A DNA stretch of 64,000 nt from the NCBI GenBank assembly GCA_963717455.1, contig OY970336.1, positions 5,394,001 through 5,458,000 of the forward strand, written 5' to 3'. Numbering within the stretch: position 1 is the first letter of the stretch; the number at the start of each line of letters is the position of its first letter. This DNA is from Bog-473 sp963717455. GTDB lineage: Bacteria; Actinomycetota; Acidimicrobiia; Acidimicrobiales; RAAP-2. Made by a program: the position numbers and the translations under genes. Below, one piece after another: positions 1-9,530 of this stretch. The notes beneath the pieces are model-generated. The model made no database searches. It was not told where the DNA came from and was given only the letters and a program-made list of their open reading frames with translations.

Positions 1-629
1 ATCTCCTCGGGCAGCTGCACGACGGCGGCGTCGAGGACTCTGACATGGTCGGCCACGGTGTTGGCCCCGGCGTTGCCTGCTCGCAAGAGCGAAGAGAGTG
101 CTTCACCGGTGGCATCGGCGAAGCAGAAGATCGGGTGGAACCCGTAGCCACCCTTGAAGGTGGGGGCAGCGGCCACCTTGTGCTCGGAGTGGATCTCGAC
201 CAAGGAGGCGTCGATGTCCAAGAGCACCGGGGCACTGCCGATGGTGGCGCCACTGCGGCGCCACACCTCGTGGCGCACCTCGGCCAGCCCCAATGCGATC
301 GAGCTCCTGGTCTCGGGCGTGATCTCGTGGAAGCTGCGAAACACCGTGGTGTCAGAGGGCACCGATCCGAAGAGATCCTCTTGGAGCCGCAGGTGCTCGA
401 TGTCCGCACAGCTCTCCCCTCCACCGGCGAGCATCAACGACGTGTGCACCAGCACCTTGCCCCGGTCATGGAGGGGGAGGCGTTCGCCGGCTGGAGGTAT
501 GCGCGACGAGAGCGCATCACCGAGCCCCATCCGGTCGGCAAAAGCCCCAAGAGCGTGCAATCCGACATGGGCCACCACACCCGCGCCACCGGGTTCCACA
601 ACGACGCGACGCGTGCTGGTACCGTTCAC
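1..629 (-). CDS. IS1380-family transposase, 3' part cut by window edge
   Basis: DDE transposase that would move an IS1380-like insertion sequence. About 209 codons are visible, against roughly 450 in the family. The reading frame opens at a GTG (629) and reads GVVAHVGLHALGAFADRMG, then HDRGKVLVHTSLML, and then LLDIDASLVEIHSEHK near residues 137-151, where DID carries the first predicted catalytic Asp. KGGYGFHPIFCF and the region after it also match the family. The catalytic C-terminal half lies outside the window. The next gene starts at 775, and the 145 bp between should hold the element's end, but I could not define a terminal inverted repeat there with confidence. Confidence 0.85.
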   Translation of the reverse strand, partial: MNGTSTRRVVVEPGGAGVVAHVGLHALGAFADRMGLGDALSSRIPPAGERLPLHDRGKVLVHTSLMLAGGGESCADIEHLRLQEDLFGSVPSDTTVFRSFHEITPETRSSIALGLAEVRHEVWRRSGATIGSAPVLLDIDASLVEIHSEHKVAAAPTFKGGYGFHPIFCFADATGEALSSLLRAGNAGANTVADHVRVLDAAVVQLPEE

Positions 630-774
630 CTTGGAAGTGCCCTCCTGGTCGGGATCTCTGTTGCGTAGACAACAACAGTTTCCCCTACATGGAGGGCTTT
701 TCCGCGGACGCGGCCAGGTCAGCTCACGCGGCTCGGTGAATAGCCAGGGTTAGTGGTGGTAAGGACGCAGGGCG

Positions 775-1848
775 ATGGCTGACGATTTGATGATCCAGGC
801 CGAGGGGCTCGAGAAGCGCTACGGCCCGACGCACGCCCTGGCGGGCGTGGACTTCTCGGTCCCGGCCGGGACGATCCTGGGACTGCTCGGTCCCAACGGG
901 GCCGGCAAGACGACCGCCGTCCGGATCCTGACCACGCTCGCCCTGCCCGACGCCGGCCGGGGCACGGTCGCCGGCTTCGACGTGGTGAAGCAGCCCGGCG
1001 AGGTGCGCCGCCGCATCGGCGTGGCCGCGCAGGACGCCACGCTCGACCCGCTGCTGACGGGGCGCCAGAACCTGGTGCTGGTCGGCGAGCTGTCCGACCT
1101 GGGCCGGGCGGCGTCGAGGGTCCGGGCGGGCGAGCTCCTCGCCCAGTTCGAGCTCACCGACGCGGCCGACCGGGTCCTCAAGGGCTACTCGGGCGGCATG
1201 CGCCGGCGCCTGGACCTGGCGGCGTCGCTGATGACGCGGCCGCCGGTGCTGTTCCTCGACGAGCCGACGACCGGCCTGGATCCCACCAGCCGCCAGCGCG
1301 TCTGGGAGGCCATCCGTGAGCTGCTGGGCGAAGGTGTCACGGTGCTGCTGACGACGCAGTATCTCGAGGAGGCCGATGCGCTGGCTCACCGCATCGTCGT
1401 GGTCGACCATGGCCGGGTCATCGCTGACGGGACACCACAGGAATTGAAGGGGGCCAGCCGGAGCGCCCACCTGGAGGTGACGCTGGCGGAGCCCCATCCC
1501 GACGCGGTGGTCGCCATCGCTCCGTTGGCGGCGGGACCGGTCCACGTGCTCGACGACGGACGCCGGCTGAGCGCGGCGGTGGACGCCGCACCGGGGCTGG
1601 CGACCTCGGTGGTGCGGGCGCTCGATGCGGCCGGGGTGCTGGTGGACAACATCGAGGTGCGCCAGCCGTCGCTCGACGACGTCTTCTTCTCCCTGACCGG
1701 CGGGCACATCGAGGCGGACGACGACGTGGAGGACGCGGTCGACGTGGTCGACGTGGTCGACGTGGACGGTGCGGCGGTCGGAGGCGGCGACGGGGACGGG
1801 GACGGGAGCGGCGGCGACGGCCACGAGCTGGAGGGAGCGCGCGCATGA
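775..1848 (+). CDS. DrrA-like ABC transporter ATP-binding protein
   Basis: ATPase subunit of an ABC-2 type exporter of the daunorubicin-resistance (DrrA) type, cytoplasmic and paired with the permease that follows. Visible motifs are Walker A GPNGAGKTT at about residues 39-47, the signature SGGMRRRLD at 139-147, Walker B LFLDEPTTGLD at 159-169 and the H-loop region TTQYLEEAD. The usual DrrA C-terminal domain ends near residue 312. A further tail of about 45 residues, rich in Asp, Val and Gly and partly encoded by a 9-nt tandem repeat, is unusual. The stop overlaps the permease ATG (ATGA), indicating translational coupling. The exported substrate is unknown. Confidence 0.93.
   Translation: MADDLMIQAEGLEKRYGPTHALAGVDFSVPAGTILGLLGPNGAGKTTAVRILTTLALPDAGRGTVAGFDVVKQPGEVRRRIGVAAQDATLDPLLTGRQNLVLVGELSDLGRAASRVRAGELLAQFELTDAADRVLKGYSGGMRRRLDLAASLMTRPPVLFLDEPTTGLDPTSRQRVWEAIRELLGEGVTVLLTTQYLEEADALAHRIVVVDHGRVIADGTPQELKGASRSAHLEVTLAEPHPDAVVAIAPLAAGPVHVLDDGRRLSAAVDAAPGLATSVVRALDAAGVLVDNIEVRQPSLDDVFFSLTGGHIEADDDVEDAVDVVDVVDVDGAAVGGGDGDGDGSGGDGHELEGARA
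1738..1767 (+). repeat. In-frame 9-nt tandem repeat in ABC ATPase tail
   Basis: About three direct copies of gacgtggtc (the last ending gac), read as Asp-Val-Val units. They are followed by a Gly-Asp run encoded by ggc/gac codons. The copy number of such a repeat could vary between strains; it changes only the disordered-looking acidic tail. Confidence 0.8.
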
Positions 1849-2702
1849 CGACGACCACGCTGACGCAGGTGGGGAGGATGGCCGACCGGCCGCATTCCTC
1901 GGGACGACTGTTCGGGCCGCTGGCGGACATCTGGGCGATGACCCGGCGCAACCTCGTGCACATCTCGCGCGAGCCGATGCAGCTGTCGGACGTGACGATC
2001 CAACCGCTGCTGTTCACGGTGCTCTTCGTCTTCATCTTCGGCGGTGCCATCCCCATTCCCGGTGGCGGGAGCTACGTGGACTTCCTCCTGGCGGGCATCC
2101 TGGCGCTGAACCTCATCACCTCGACGATGGGCACCGCGGTCGGGCTCAGCACCGACCTGCACGAGGGCATGATCGACCGCTTCCGCACCCTTCCCATGTG
2201 GCGCTCCGCCGTGCTGGTGGGGCGATCGATGGCGGACCTCTTGACGTCGTTCCTGTGCGCCCTCATCGTGGGCGTCACCGGCCTCGCCGTCGGGTGGCGC
2301 CCCGGGGCCAACGACGTGTCCATCGTCGGGGGCTTCGCGTTGGTCCTCTTCTTCGCCTATGCGGTGTCGTGGGTGTGCGCCTGCGTGGGGATGAACTCGA
2401 AGAGCCCCGAGTCCGCCGCCTCGTTCGGCTTCATCGTGCTCTTCCCGATGACCTTCGTGTCCAATGCCATGGTGCCAACCCAGCACATGCCGGGGTGGTT
2501 GCAGGCGATCGCGACCTGGAACCCCGTCAGCGCCGTCGTCGCCGGCGCCCGCGTCCTGTGGGGCAACCCCAACCCGTCCGGCACGATCCACGCCTGGCCG
2601 ATGCAACACCCGGTCGGGGCGGCGCTGATCTGGTCGGTGGCAATCCTGGCCGTGGCGGGATCACTGGCCGCGCACCTCTTCAAGCGGCGGACGACCGAGT
2701 AG
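1845..2702 (+). CDS. ABC-2 type permease (DrrB-like)
   Basis: Integral membrane partner of the upstream ATPase, 285 residues with about six hydrophobic segments. It has the DrrB-type pattern: a charged N-terminus ending in an amphipathic ISREPMQLSDV segment, a first TM pair around LLFTVLFVFIFGG, a conserved cytoplasmic DRFRTLPMWR loop, and the later FPMTFVSNAMVPTQHMPGW motif typical of ABC-2 permeases. Its start overlaps the ATPase stop by 4 nt, so the two form one transcription unit. Substrate unknown; drug or lipid export is the usual family role. Confidence 0.92.
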   Translation: MTTTTLTQVGRMADRPHSSGRLFGPLADIWAMTRRNLVHISREPMQLSDVTIQPLLFTVLFVFIFGGAIPIPGGGSYVDFLLAGILALNLITSTMGTAVGLSTDLHEGMIDRFRTLPMWRSAVLVGRSMADLLTSFLCALIVGVTGLAVGWRPGANDVSIVGGFALVLFFAYAVSWVCACVGMNSKSPESAASFGFIVLFPMTFVSNAMVPTQHMPGWLQAIATWNPVSAVVAGARVLWGNPNPSGTIHAWPMQHPVGAALIWSVAILAVAGSLAAHLFKRRTTE

Positions 2703-2742
2703 GCGGTCCGGAAGGTTGGGCGACCCGGGAGGTTCCTCTTCA

Positions 2743-4155
2743 GTGACGGGAGAACCATGGTTGGGAGACGCGTGCTCGCTGGTTGACGCATTCCGGGCGG
2801 GGACGATCTCCCCGACGGAGGCGCTGGAGGGCTCGCTGGCGGCGATCGCATCGTCGAAGCTGAACGCGGTCTGCTTCGTCGACGAGGAGCGGGCGCGGGA
2901 AGCCGCGGCGTCGGCCGACGTGATGCTGCCCTTCGGCGGCGTGCCGATGGGTGTCAAGGAGCTCGATCCCGTCCGGGGCTGGCCCCTGACCGAGGCATCG
3001 CTCGTCTTCAAGGACCGCGTGTCGACCTATGACGGGACCATGACGGCGCGGCTGCGAGAGGCGGGTGCCGTGCTGGTCGGTCAGACCACGGCCTCGGAGT
3101 TCGGCGGCATCAACTGCACCTCGACGCGCCTGCACGGCGCGACGTCGAACCCCTACGACCTGGAGCGCACGCCGGGCGGGTCCTCCGGAGGTTCGGCGGC
3201 TTCGGTGGCCGGCGGGATCTTCCCCATCTGCACCGGCGGCGACGGCGGTGGGTCCATCCGGATCCCGGCCGGGTTCACGGGCCTGTTCGGGCTGAAGTCG
3301 ACGTTCGGGCGCATCCCCAAAGGCCCGCACACCGAGATCGAGCCCCTGACCGCCGTGATCGGCTGCCTGTCCCGGTCGGTGCGCGACACGGCCCGCTGGT
3401 TCGACGTCTGCAACGGGTCCGACGAGTACGACCCGTTCTCCCTGCCCCGGGTCGAGGGCTGGGAGGCGGGACTGGGCACACAGGACGTCCGCGGCAAACG
3501 AGTGGCCGTCGTCCCCGACCTCGGCGCCGCGGTGCTCGCGTCCCGCGTGCGGGCGAAGGTCGAGGAGGCGGCCGACCTCCTGATCAAGGACGCCGAGCTC
3601 GAGCGGGTCGACGTGCCGATCGCGCTGCCCCGGGGGGGCTTGGAATGGGCACTGGCCGGGACCGCCAGCCTTCTGGTGGGGCTGGCGGACCTCTACCCCG
3701 CCTGCGAGTCCGACCTCACGCCCGAGATCATGCTGGCGGCCAACATCGCCAGCAACCATTTCGACATCGACACCGCGAAGAACATCGAGGCGTTCCGGCG
3801 CTCGGTCATCGTGCAGATGGCGCAGATCTTCGAGGAGGTGGACTTCGTGGTCTGCGCGACCAATCCCGACGTCGCCTTCGGCGCGCAGGGCCCGATGCCG
3901 ACCATGGTCGACGGGGTCGACCTCATCTCCGAGCACGGCTTCGAGGCGGCGGTGGGGAACAACGGTGCGCTCACCATCCCGGCGAACACGACGGGGCATC
4001 CGGCCGCCGCCATCCCGGTCGGGCTGGTCGACGGGCTGCCGGTCTCGATGCAGGTCATCGGCCGCCGCCACGCCGAGCAGCTCCTGTTGGAGCTGGCCCG
4101 GATCGTCGAGCTCGAGCGGCCCTGGCCGCTGGTGGCGCCGGGCGCGCCCCTCTGA
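2743..4155 (+). CDS. Amidase-signature family hydrolase
   Basis: Hydrolyses a carboxamide or amide-linked substrate by the Ser-cisSer-Lys mechanism. The amidase signature is clear: Lys in GVPMGVKELD (about residue 72), the Gly/Ser loop PGGSSGGSAASVAGG (cis-Ser about 147) and the nucleophile Ser in GGDGGGSIRIPAGF (about 171). The length (470 residues) is normal. I chose the GTG at 2743 because GGGAGG lies 8 nt upstream; a TTG at 2716 in the same frame would add 9 residues but has no usable ribosome site. It begins 40 nt after the exporter genes and may be co-transcribed with them. Actual substrate unknown. Confidence 0.88.
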   Translation: MTGEPWLGDACSLVDAFRAGTISPTEALEGSLAAIASSKLNAVCFVDEERAREAAASADVMLPFGGVPMGVKELDPVRGWPLTEASLVFKDRVSTYDGTMTARLREAGAVLVGQTTASEFGGINCTSTRLHGATSNPYDLERTPGGSSGGSAASVAGGIFPICTGGDGGGSIRIPAGFTGLFGLKSTFGRIPKGPHTEIEPLTAVIGCLSRSVRDTARWFDVCNGSDEYDPFSLPRVEGWEAGLGTQDVRGKRVAVVPDLGAAVLASRVRAKVEEAADLLIKDAELERVDVPIALPRGGLEWALAGTASLLVGLADLYPACESDLTPEIMLAANIASNHFDIDTAKNIEAFRRSVIVQMAQIFEEVDFVVCATNPDVAFGAQGPMPTMVDGVDLISEHGFEAAVGNNGALTIPANTTGHPAAAIPVGLVDGLPVSMQVIGRRHAEQLLLELARIVELERPWPLVAPGAPL

Positions 4156-4429
4156 GAGACCGGACGCAGGCCCGGGCGGCGAAACCGCAAGGGCGCTCCC
4201 CACCGACACGTTCCCCCGCCGGCGGGACCACGTCCTCTTCGGTCGGCGTCGCGCACACAGGCTCGGTCCCGGACAACCCGTCGCCCGACGGACACGGAAC
4301 AGGGCTGAGCGGACGACCAGCGGTCAAGACATCCCGGATCTGACCACGGTTTTTGGGCTTCCGTTGAGAATTTCTGTGACTTTCGGTTCCTGCGTCTCAA
4401 CGACCGTTTGACCTATCTTGAATCGAGAA
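4156..4429. other. Intergenic region with 8-bp inverted repeat
   Basis: 274 bp without a gene. The first half is GC-rich and contains the loop-less palindrome CCCGCCGGCGGG near 4214-4225. The second half is noticeably AT-richer and holds a perfect inverted repeat, CGTTGAGA at 4362-4369 and TCTCAACG at 4395-4402, separated by 25 nt, shortly before the next start. It could be an operator or a structured leader for the following nuclease-like gene. No clear sigma-type promoter was identified. Confidence 0.5.
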
Positions 4430-5938
4430 ATGGCGGAAGAAATGCTCTTTACGGTGGCTGGCTCTGTAGCCATGCCGGCCCAGATGATCTCGCTCGAGGA
4501 AGCGGGCCTCGAGGAGCGCGCCGATCTCCAGGAGTGGGTCCTGTCCAACCCTGCCATCCTCGGGTCCGCGATCAAGGTCATCACCTTCGAATTCGAGGGC
4601 CTGCCCACGGCGGCCGGCGCAGGTCGGGACCGGATCTCGGTGCTGGGGCTGGGCGCCGACGGCCGCCTCGTCGTCGCCGAGCTCAAGAGCGGGCGGGTAC
4701 CCGACACCGAGGTTGCGGCGATCAAGTACGCCGCCATGGCCAGCCGGATCCTCCCCGAGTCCCTGGCCGACTACTTCGCCCGGTTCCAGTCGAGGCGGCA
4801 CTCCCCCATGTCCCCCGACGAGGCGCTCGCCGAGCTCCAGGCCCATGCACCGGATCTCTCGCAGGAGACGATGCGGCGTCCCCGCATCGTCCTTCTGGCC
4901 AGGGACTTCTCGCCCGTGGTGACGGCCAGCGTCGTCTGGCTGAGCGAGATGGGCCTGGACATCTCCCTCGTGCAGATCAGCGCCTTCCGCTCCTATGTCT
5001 ACGGGCAGGCCGGCAGCGGCAACGTGCCGATGATCTCGGTCAGCCAGCTGTACCCCCTGCGCGAGGTCGAGGAGTTCACCATCAGCCCGGAGCGCCAGCT
5101 CGCCAAGGAGATGGCCGAGTCCAAGCGCCGTGTCCAGGACGCCAGCACCGTCCGGCGCCTGGTCACCTCCGAGTCGGTGGCCGAGGGGACCATCTTCACC
5201 TTCGCCCCCCGCAACGACCTCAGCTTCGAGATGCGCACCCAGCTCGAGGAGTGGCTGAACGTCGACCCGGCCCGGCGGACCGCATACTGGCAGAACAACG
5301 TGAGCGCGCCGCTCGTCTGGGACGCCGACAAGGCGTCGTACACGCCCGCCGGGCTTGTGCGCTACATCGTCGAGCTGGCGACCGGTGTGAGCCGCGACTT
5401 CTTCGGCTCCCAGTGGTGGCGCGACCCGGCGGGGTGGACCATGGCGGAGCTGGCCGGACCGCTGAGCGGCGGCAAGGGCGCCCTCTACCGCGAGTTCTGG
5501 TCACGCTGGCTCGACAGGGTCCGTATCGACCATGGCGACTGGACCCAGATGACGACCCTTCCCGCGCAGAACTTCATCACCCTGACCTCCCCCATCAAGG
5601 GCACGCACTACGAGCTCGCGTTCGCCGCCGGCGGCCGGTTGCGCTCGGAGCTCTCCGTCGACCTGGGCTCCCCGGAGGCGAGCGCGGCGCAGTTCGAGAT
5701 GCTCCAGACGCAACGGGCGATGATCGAATCGATCTACGGCATGCCGCTCTCGTGGGAACGGTTGCCCGACCGTGGCGCCTACCGGATCGCCGACTACAGC
5801 GAGGGGGACGTCACGGCCGTCGAGGACCATGCCTTCTACATCGACTGGATGATCGACGCACAAGAGCGGCTGCGCGACGCCATCGACGGCGTCCTGCGCA
5901 GTGGGCCGCCGTGGCCCGAGGACTTCGACCGGCGCTGA
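4430..5938 (+). CDS. Predicted PD-(D/E)XK nuclease-like protein with DUF4268-like C-terminus
   Basis: About 502 residues. The N-terminal part resembles restriction-endonuclease-fold proteins of the NucS/DUF4268 group: DLQEWVLSNPAILG near residues 33-45, Asp in GRDRISVLGLG (about 68) and the catalytic-looking AELKSG (E84-x-K86). The C-terminal third (from REFWSRWLDRV to the end, with SWERLPDRGAYRIADY) looks like DUF4268. Such proteins occur alone or near defence loci; the role is unproven. The gene stands alone between an amidase and a convergent exporter. The start is uncertain: TTG 4418, ATG 4430 and ATG 4442 are all in frame and none has a strong ribosome site. Confidence 0.75.
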   Translation: MAEEMLFTVAGSVAMPAQMISLEEAGLEERADLQEWVLSNPAILGSAIKVITFEFEGLPTAAGAGRDRISVLGLGADGRLVVAELKSGRVPDTEVAAIKYAAMASRILPESLADYFARFQSRRHSPMSPDEALAELQAHAPDLSQETMRRPRIVLLARDFSPVVTASVVWLSEMGLDISLVQISAFRSYVYGQAGSGNVPMISVSQLYPLREVEEFTISPERQLAKEMAESKRRVQDASTVRRLVTSESVAEGTIFTFAPRNDLSFEMRTQLEEWLNVDPARRTAYWQNNVSAPLVWDADKASYTPAGLVRYIVELATGVSRDFFGSQWWRDPAGWTMAELAGPLSGGKGALYREFWSRWLDRVRIDHGDWTQMTTLPAQNFITLTSPIKGTHYELAFAAGGRLRSELSVDLGSPEASAAQFEMLQTQRAMIESIYGMPLSWERLPDRGAYRIADYSEGDVTAVEDHAFYIDWMIDAQERLRDAIDGVLRSGPPWPEDFDRR

Positions 5939-5953
5939 CGCCGAACGCGCGCA

Positions 5954-6798
5954 TCACGTCCGCTTGAGCTTCCACACGGCGAGCGGTGCGAACAGCGTGA
6001 TCAGGCCCACCGTCCACAGGAGCGACGGCACCAGGTAGTACGACAGCGAGTGGCCGAGGAGCTGCTGCGCCGCCGGGCCGCCCGTGAGCAGCCGCACGGT
6101 GTTCACCATCTGTGTCATCGGCTGGTTGGTGGCGAAGCCCTGCATCCACCCCGGCATCGTGGCGACGGGCACGTAAGCCGACGAGACGAAGCTGAGGGGG
6201 AAGACGAGGAACGAGAGCCCCTGGGCCGCCTGCGGGCTGCCCGCGGCGAGCCCCATGAAGATGAACATCCAGACGAAGGCGAACCCGTAGAGGATGGTCA
6301 GGCCGAGCGCAGCCAGCGCGTCGGCCGTGCTGCCGCCGATGCGAAAGCCGACCGCGAAGCCGACGACGGTCATGACGAGCACTCCCCAGGCGACCAGCGC
6401 CGAGTCGGCACCCACCCGCCCTGTGATGATCGACAGCACCCGGATCGGCAGGCTGCGCAGCCGGTCGAAGAGGCCGCCTTCGAGGTCGTCGGCGACGCCG
6501 CTCGCCGCGCCCATGCCCTGGAAGAGCACCCCCGTCACGACGAACCCGGGCACGAGGAAGTCCACGTAGGAGAGGTTCCCGGTGTGGGCCACCGCGCCGC
6601 CGAAGACGTAGCGGAAGATGAGGAGGAAGAGCACCCCCTGGGCCGTGCCGGCGATGATCAGGGCCGGCGTGCGGACGAACTTCTTCAACGTCCGCGCCGC
6701 CACCTGGCCCGAAGCGACGAGATACGACGCCCCCCGGTTCGTCACCGCCCCCTTCGGGAGTGTCGCCGGGCGCGGCGGGTCGAGTGTGATGTCCATCG

Positions 6799-6802
<4 letters not shown>
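5954..6802 (-). CDS. ABC-2 type permease (DrrB-like)
   Basis: Membrane subunit, 282 residues with about six hydrophobic segments, of a second DrrAB-like exporter. Family landmarks are FVRTPALIIAGTAQ before the first membrane segment, YVDFLVPGFVVTGVLFQGMG, the cytoplasmic DRLRSLPI loop and FPLSFVSSAYVPVATMPGWMQ. Its ATG overlaps the stop of the ATPase gene by 4 nt. It is clearly a paralogue of the permease at 1845-2702, but sits in its own unit next to a PadR regulator. Confidence 0.92.
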
Positions 6803-7803
<1,001 letters not shown>

Positions 7804-7964
7804 GGGCGCGCCTCCTTTCGTCGCGCGTGGCGCAGTGCGCCGTGTGAGCCCGCCCGACTGAGGTCGCCTACGCTTCGGGGTGCTGCCTCGGGCGAAGGTC
7901 CCTCGTGGATCGAGCTCGTGGTCGTATGGGCTCGGGGCCGCGTGGTGCAACACGCGGCCCCGGG

Positions 7965-8606
7965 TCATTCAGGGTTCATGTCGAAGCTGAAGGTCACCTC
8001 CTCACCGTTGAAGCCTTCGGTGTGGAAGTGCCGCCACATGTCGAGTCCCTCGAGCTTCCCAGCGGTCATCTCCTCCACGAGACCGCCGACGAACCTCAGC
8101 TCGGCGACGATCTGCTGCTCCTCGAACTCGGTCTCCAACTCGAACAGGCGGGGCAGCCCTGCCGTCTTCGCCGCCTTCATGGCGCCGCGCAGTCCCGCCA
8201 GCTTGACGGCGAGCGCCTCGCGACGGGACCGCAACGCGGCGAGGGCGTCGTCGGGATCGAGCGCCGGGATGAAGGAGAGCCCGGCCATGAACGCCGGGTA
8301 CTCCTTGGCCGGCACGCCGATGAGCTCGGTCAACCAGTCGTCCATCTCCCGGGCGCCGTCGTCGGTGATCTCGTAGACCGTCCGCTCGGGACGCTTCCCC
8401 TCCCGGACCGTCCCGGTGGCCTTGATGAAGCCCCTCTTCTCCAGCGCGTCGACCACGGCATAGAGGGAGCCGTAATTGAGACGGACACTCTCCTGCTTGG
8501 CGCGCTGGCGCAGCGTCTGCGCCACTTCGTAGGGGTGCATGGGCCGCTCGTACAGGCAGACCAGCACCGCAAGCGCCAGTGGGTTGGATCGGGACCACCT
8601 CGCCAT
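7965..8606 (-). CDS. PadR-family transcriptional regulator
   Basis: 213 residues. The N-terminal winged helix (about 1-85) contains HPYEVAQTLRQRAKQ, LNYGSLYAVVDALEKRGFI and the wing TVYEITDDGAREM, all characteristic of PadR. The C-terminal half is helical and charged, like the Vir_act_alpha_C domain used for dimerisation. PadR proteins usually repress an adjacent exporter in response to a small ligand, and the DrrAB-like pair follows on the same strand, which fits. The ATG at 8606 has no Shine-Dalgarno sequence; the promoter places the likely transcription start at or beside the ATG (leaderless). Confidence 0.93.
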   Translation of the reverse strand: MARWSRSNPLALAVLVCLYERPMHPYEVAQTLRQRAKQESVRLNYGSLYAVVDALEKRGFIKATGTVREGKRPERTVYEITDDGAREMDDWLTELIGVPAKEYPAFMAGLSFIPALDPDDALAALRSRREALAVKLAGLRGAMKAAKTAGLPRLFELETEFEEQQIVAELRFVGGLVEEMTAGKLEGLDMWRHFHTEGFNGEEVTFSFDMNPE

Positions 8607-8642
8607 GTTGGTTATAATATTCTATTTAGAGTAATCTGTAAA
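8607..8642 (-). promoter_or_regulatory. Promoter of the padR gene, probably leaderless
   Basis: Reading the minus strand, TTTACA (8642-8637) and TATTAT (8619-8614) are separated by exactly 17 nt, and 7 nt lie between the -10 hexamer and the ATG at 8606. Transcription would start at or very near the start codon. The AT-rich stretch between and around the hexamers is a natural site for PadR autoregulation. Confidence 0.72.
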
Positions 8643-8720
8643 GAGTGCTCTGAGCCGGCAGCCGGCACGCTACGAAGTCTCGGGTCGGGCGACCCGGAGC
8701 CGGGCGTAACCTTCGCCCTG

Positions 8721-9530
8721 GTGGCACCTACTGTCCTGCACGTCGCGCCTCACCCCGATGACGAGGCCGTCGGCTGCCCCGGCGCGCTGCTCCACCTGCG
8801 CGACCGGGGCTGGAGGGTGATCAGCGTCATCGCCAGCCTGGGTTTCGAGGAGCAGTGGGGACGCCGGCGCGCCGAGGCGGAGGAAGCATCGAGGCGGGCC
8901 GGCTTCGTCCCGGTCTTCTTCGACCCCCCGCTGCACATCGACCTCGACGCGGACCTTCCCGTGGCCGTCCGCCGTGTCGCCACCGAGCTCCCGGCGATCG
9001 TGAATGAGCACGACGCGTCCATCGTCGTCTCGCCCTCGCCCCATGACGTGCACCATGGTCACGAGACCGTCGGGCGAGGGGTCCAGCGCGCGATGGCGGT
9101 CCTCCCCCCGACGATGCGGTGGTGGATGTGGGGCGTGTGGGGCGACCTTCCGGCACCCAATCTGTTCCATGCCTTCGGCGCCAACGTCCTGGCGCGCGCA
9201 TCGCACGTCCTCGACGCGTACGCGGGTGAGCTCGAGCGCAACGACTACCAACGCCTGCTCTCCGGCCGCGCCGCCGCCAACGCGGTCTTGGGCTCCGAGC
9301 GCGTCTTCGGCTTCGGATCCCCCGCCGCCAGCACGCATCCCTACGCCGAGGTGCTCACCGAGGTGCGCCTGATCGACGGCCGCTTCATGGCGTCCGAGCC
9401 CCACACCCTCGACGAGGGGCCGTTCCCCGACTCCGGGTTCAAGCTCGACCTCACCGCATGGCTCGACTCACCGAGCGTCCACGAGATGGTGGGCTACATC
9501 CGTGAGGTGCACGGGGAGCGCGCGACGTGA
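8721..9530 (+). CDS. PIG-L family deacetylase
   Basis: Zinc-dependent N-acetyl sugar deacetylase fold (MshB/PIG-L type), 269 residues. The metal-site motifs are APHPDDEAVGCPG (His11, Asp13, Asp14) and HDVHHGHETVGRG (HxxH at 111-114). The GTG at 8721 is the only start that gives a family-length N-terminus; it has no good ribosome site and could be leaderless behind TAACCT at 8707-8712. It heads a tightly coupled unit (GTGA overlap into the next gene) with two PhyH-type dioxygenases. The substrate is unknown; mycothiol-type, glycolipid or other amide substrates are possible. Confidence 0.88.
   Translation: MAPTVLHVAPHPDDEAVGCPGALLHLRDRGWRVISVIASLGFEEQWGRRRAEAEEASRRAGFVPVFFDPPLHIDLDADLPVAVRRVATELPAIVNEHDASIVVSPSPHDVHHGHETVGRGVQRAMAVLPPTMRWWMWGVWGDLPAPNLFHAFGANVLARASHVLDAYAGELERNDYQRLLSGRAAANAVLGSERVFGFGSPAASTHPYAEVLTEVRLIDGRFMASEPHTLDEGPFPDSGFKLDLTAWLDSPSVHEMVGYIREVHGERAT

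Noticed and set aside
724..1824. Long minus-strand open frame opposite the first ABC ATPase
   Set aside because: Arg/His/Gly-rich translation with no family motif; it is the complement of a clearly coding, motif-complete ATPase in GC-rich DNA.
4214..4225. CCCGCCGGCGGG as a terminator after the amidase
   Set aside because: A loop-less 12-bp GC palindrome with no T-run is expected by chance in DNA this rich in GC.
7905..8720. N-terminal extension of the PIG-L frame across the padR gene
   Set aside because: The region is antisense to a fully motif-supported PadR gene; family-length protein starts at 8721.
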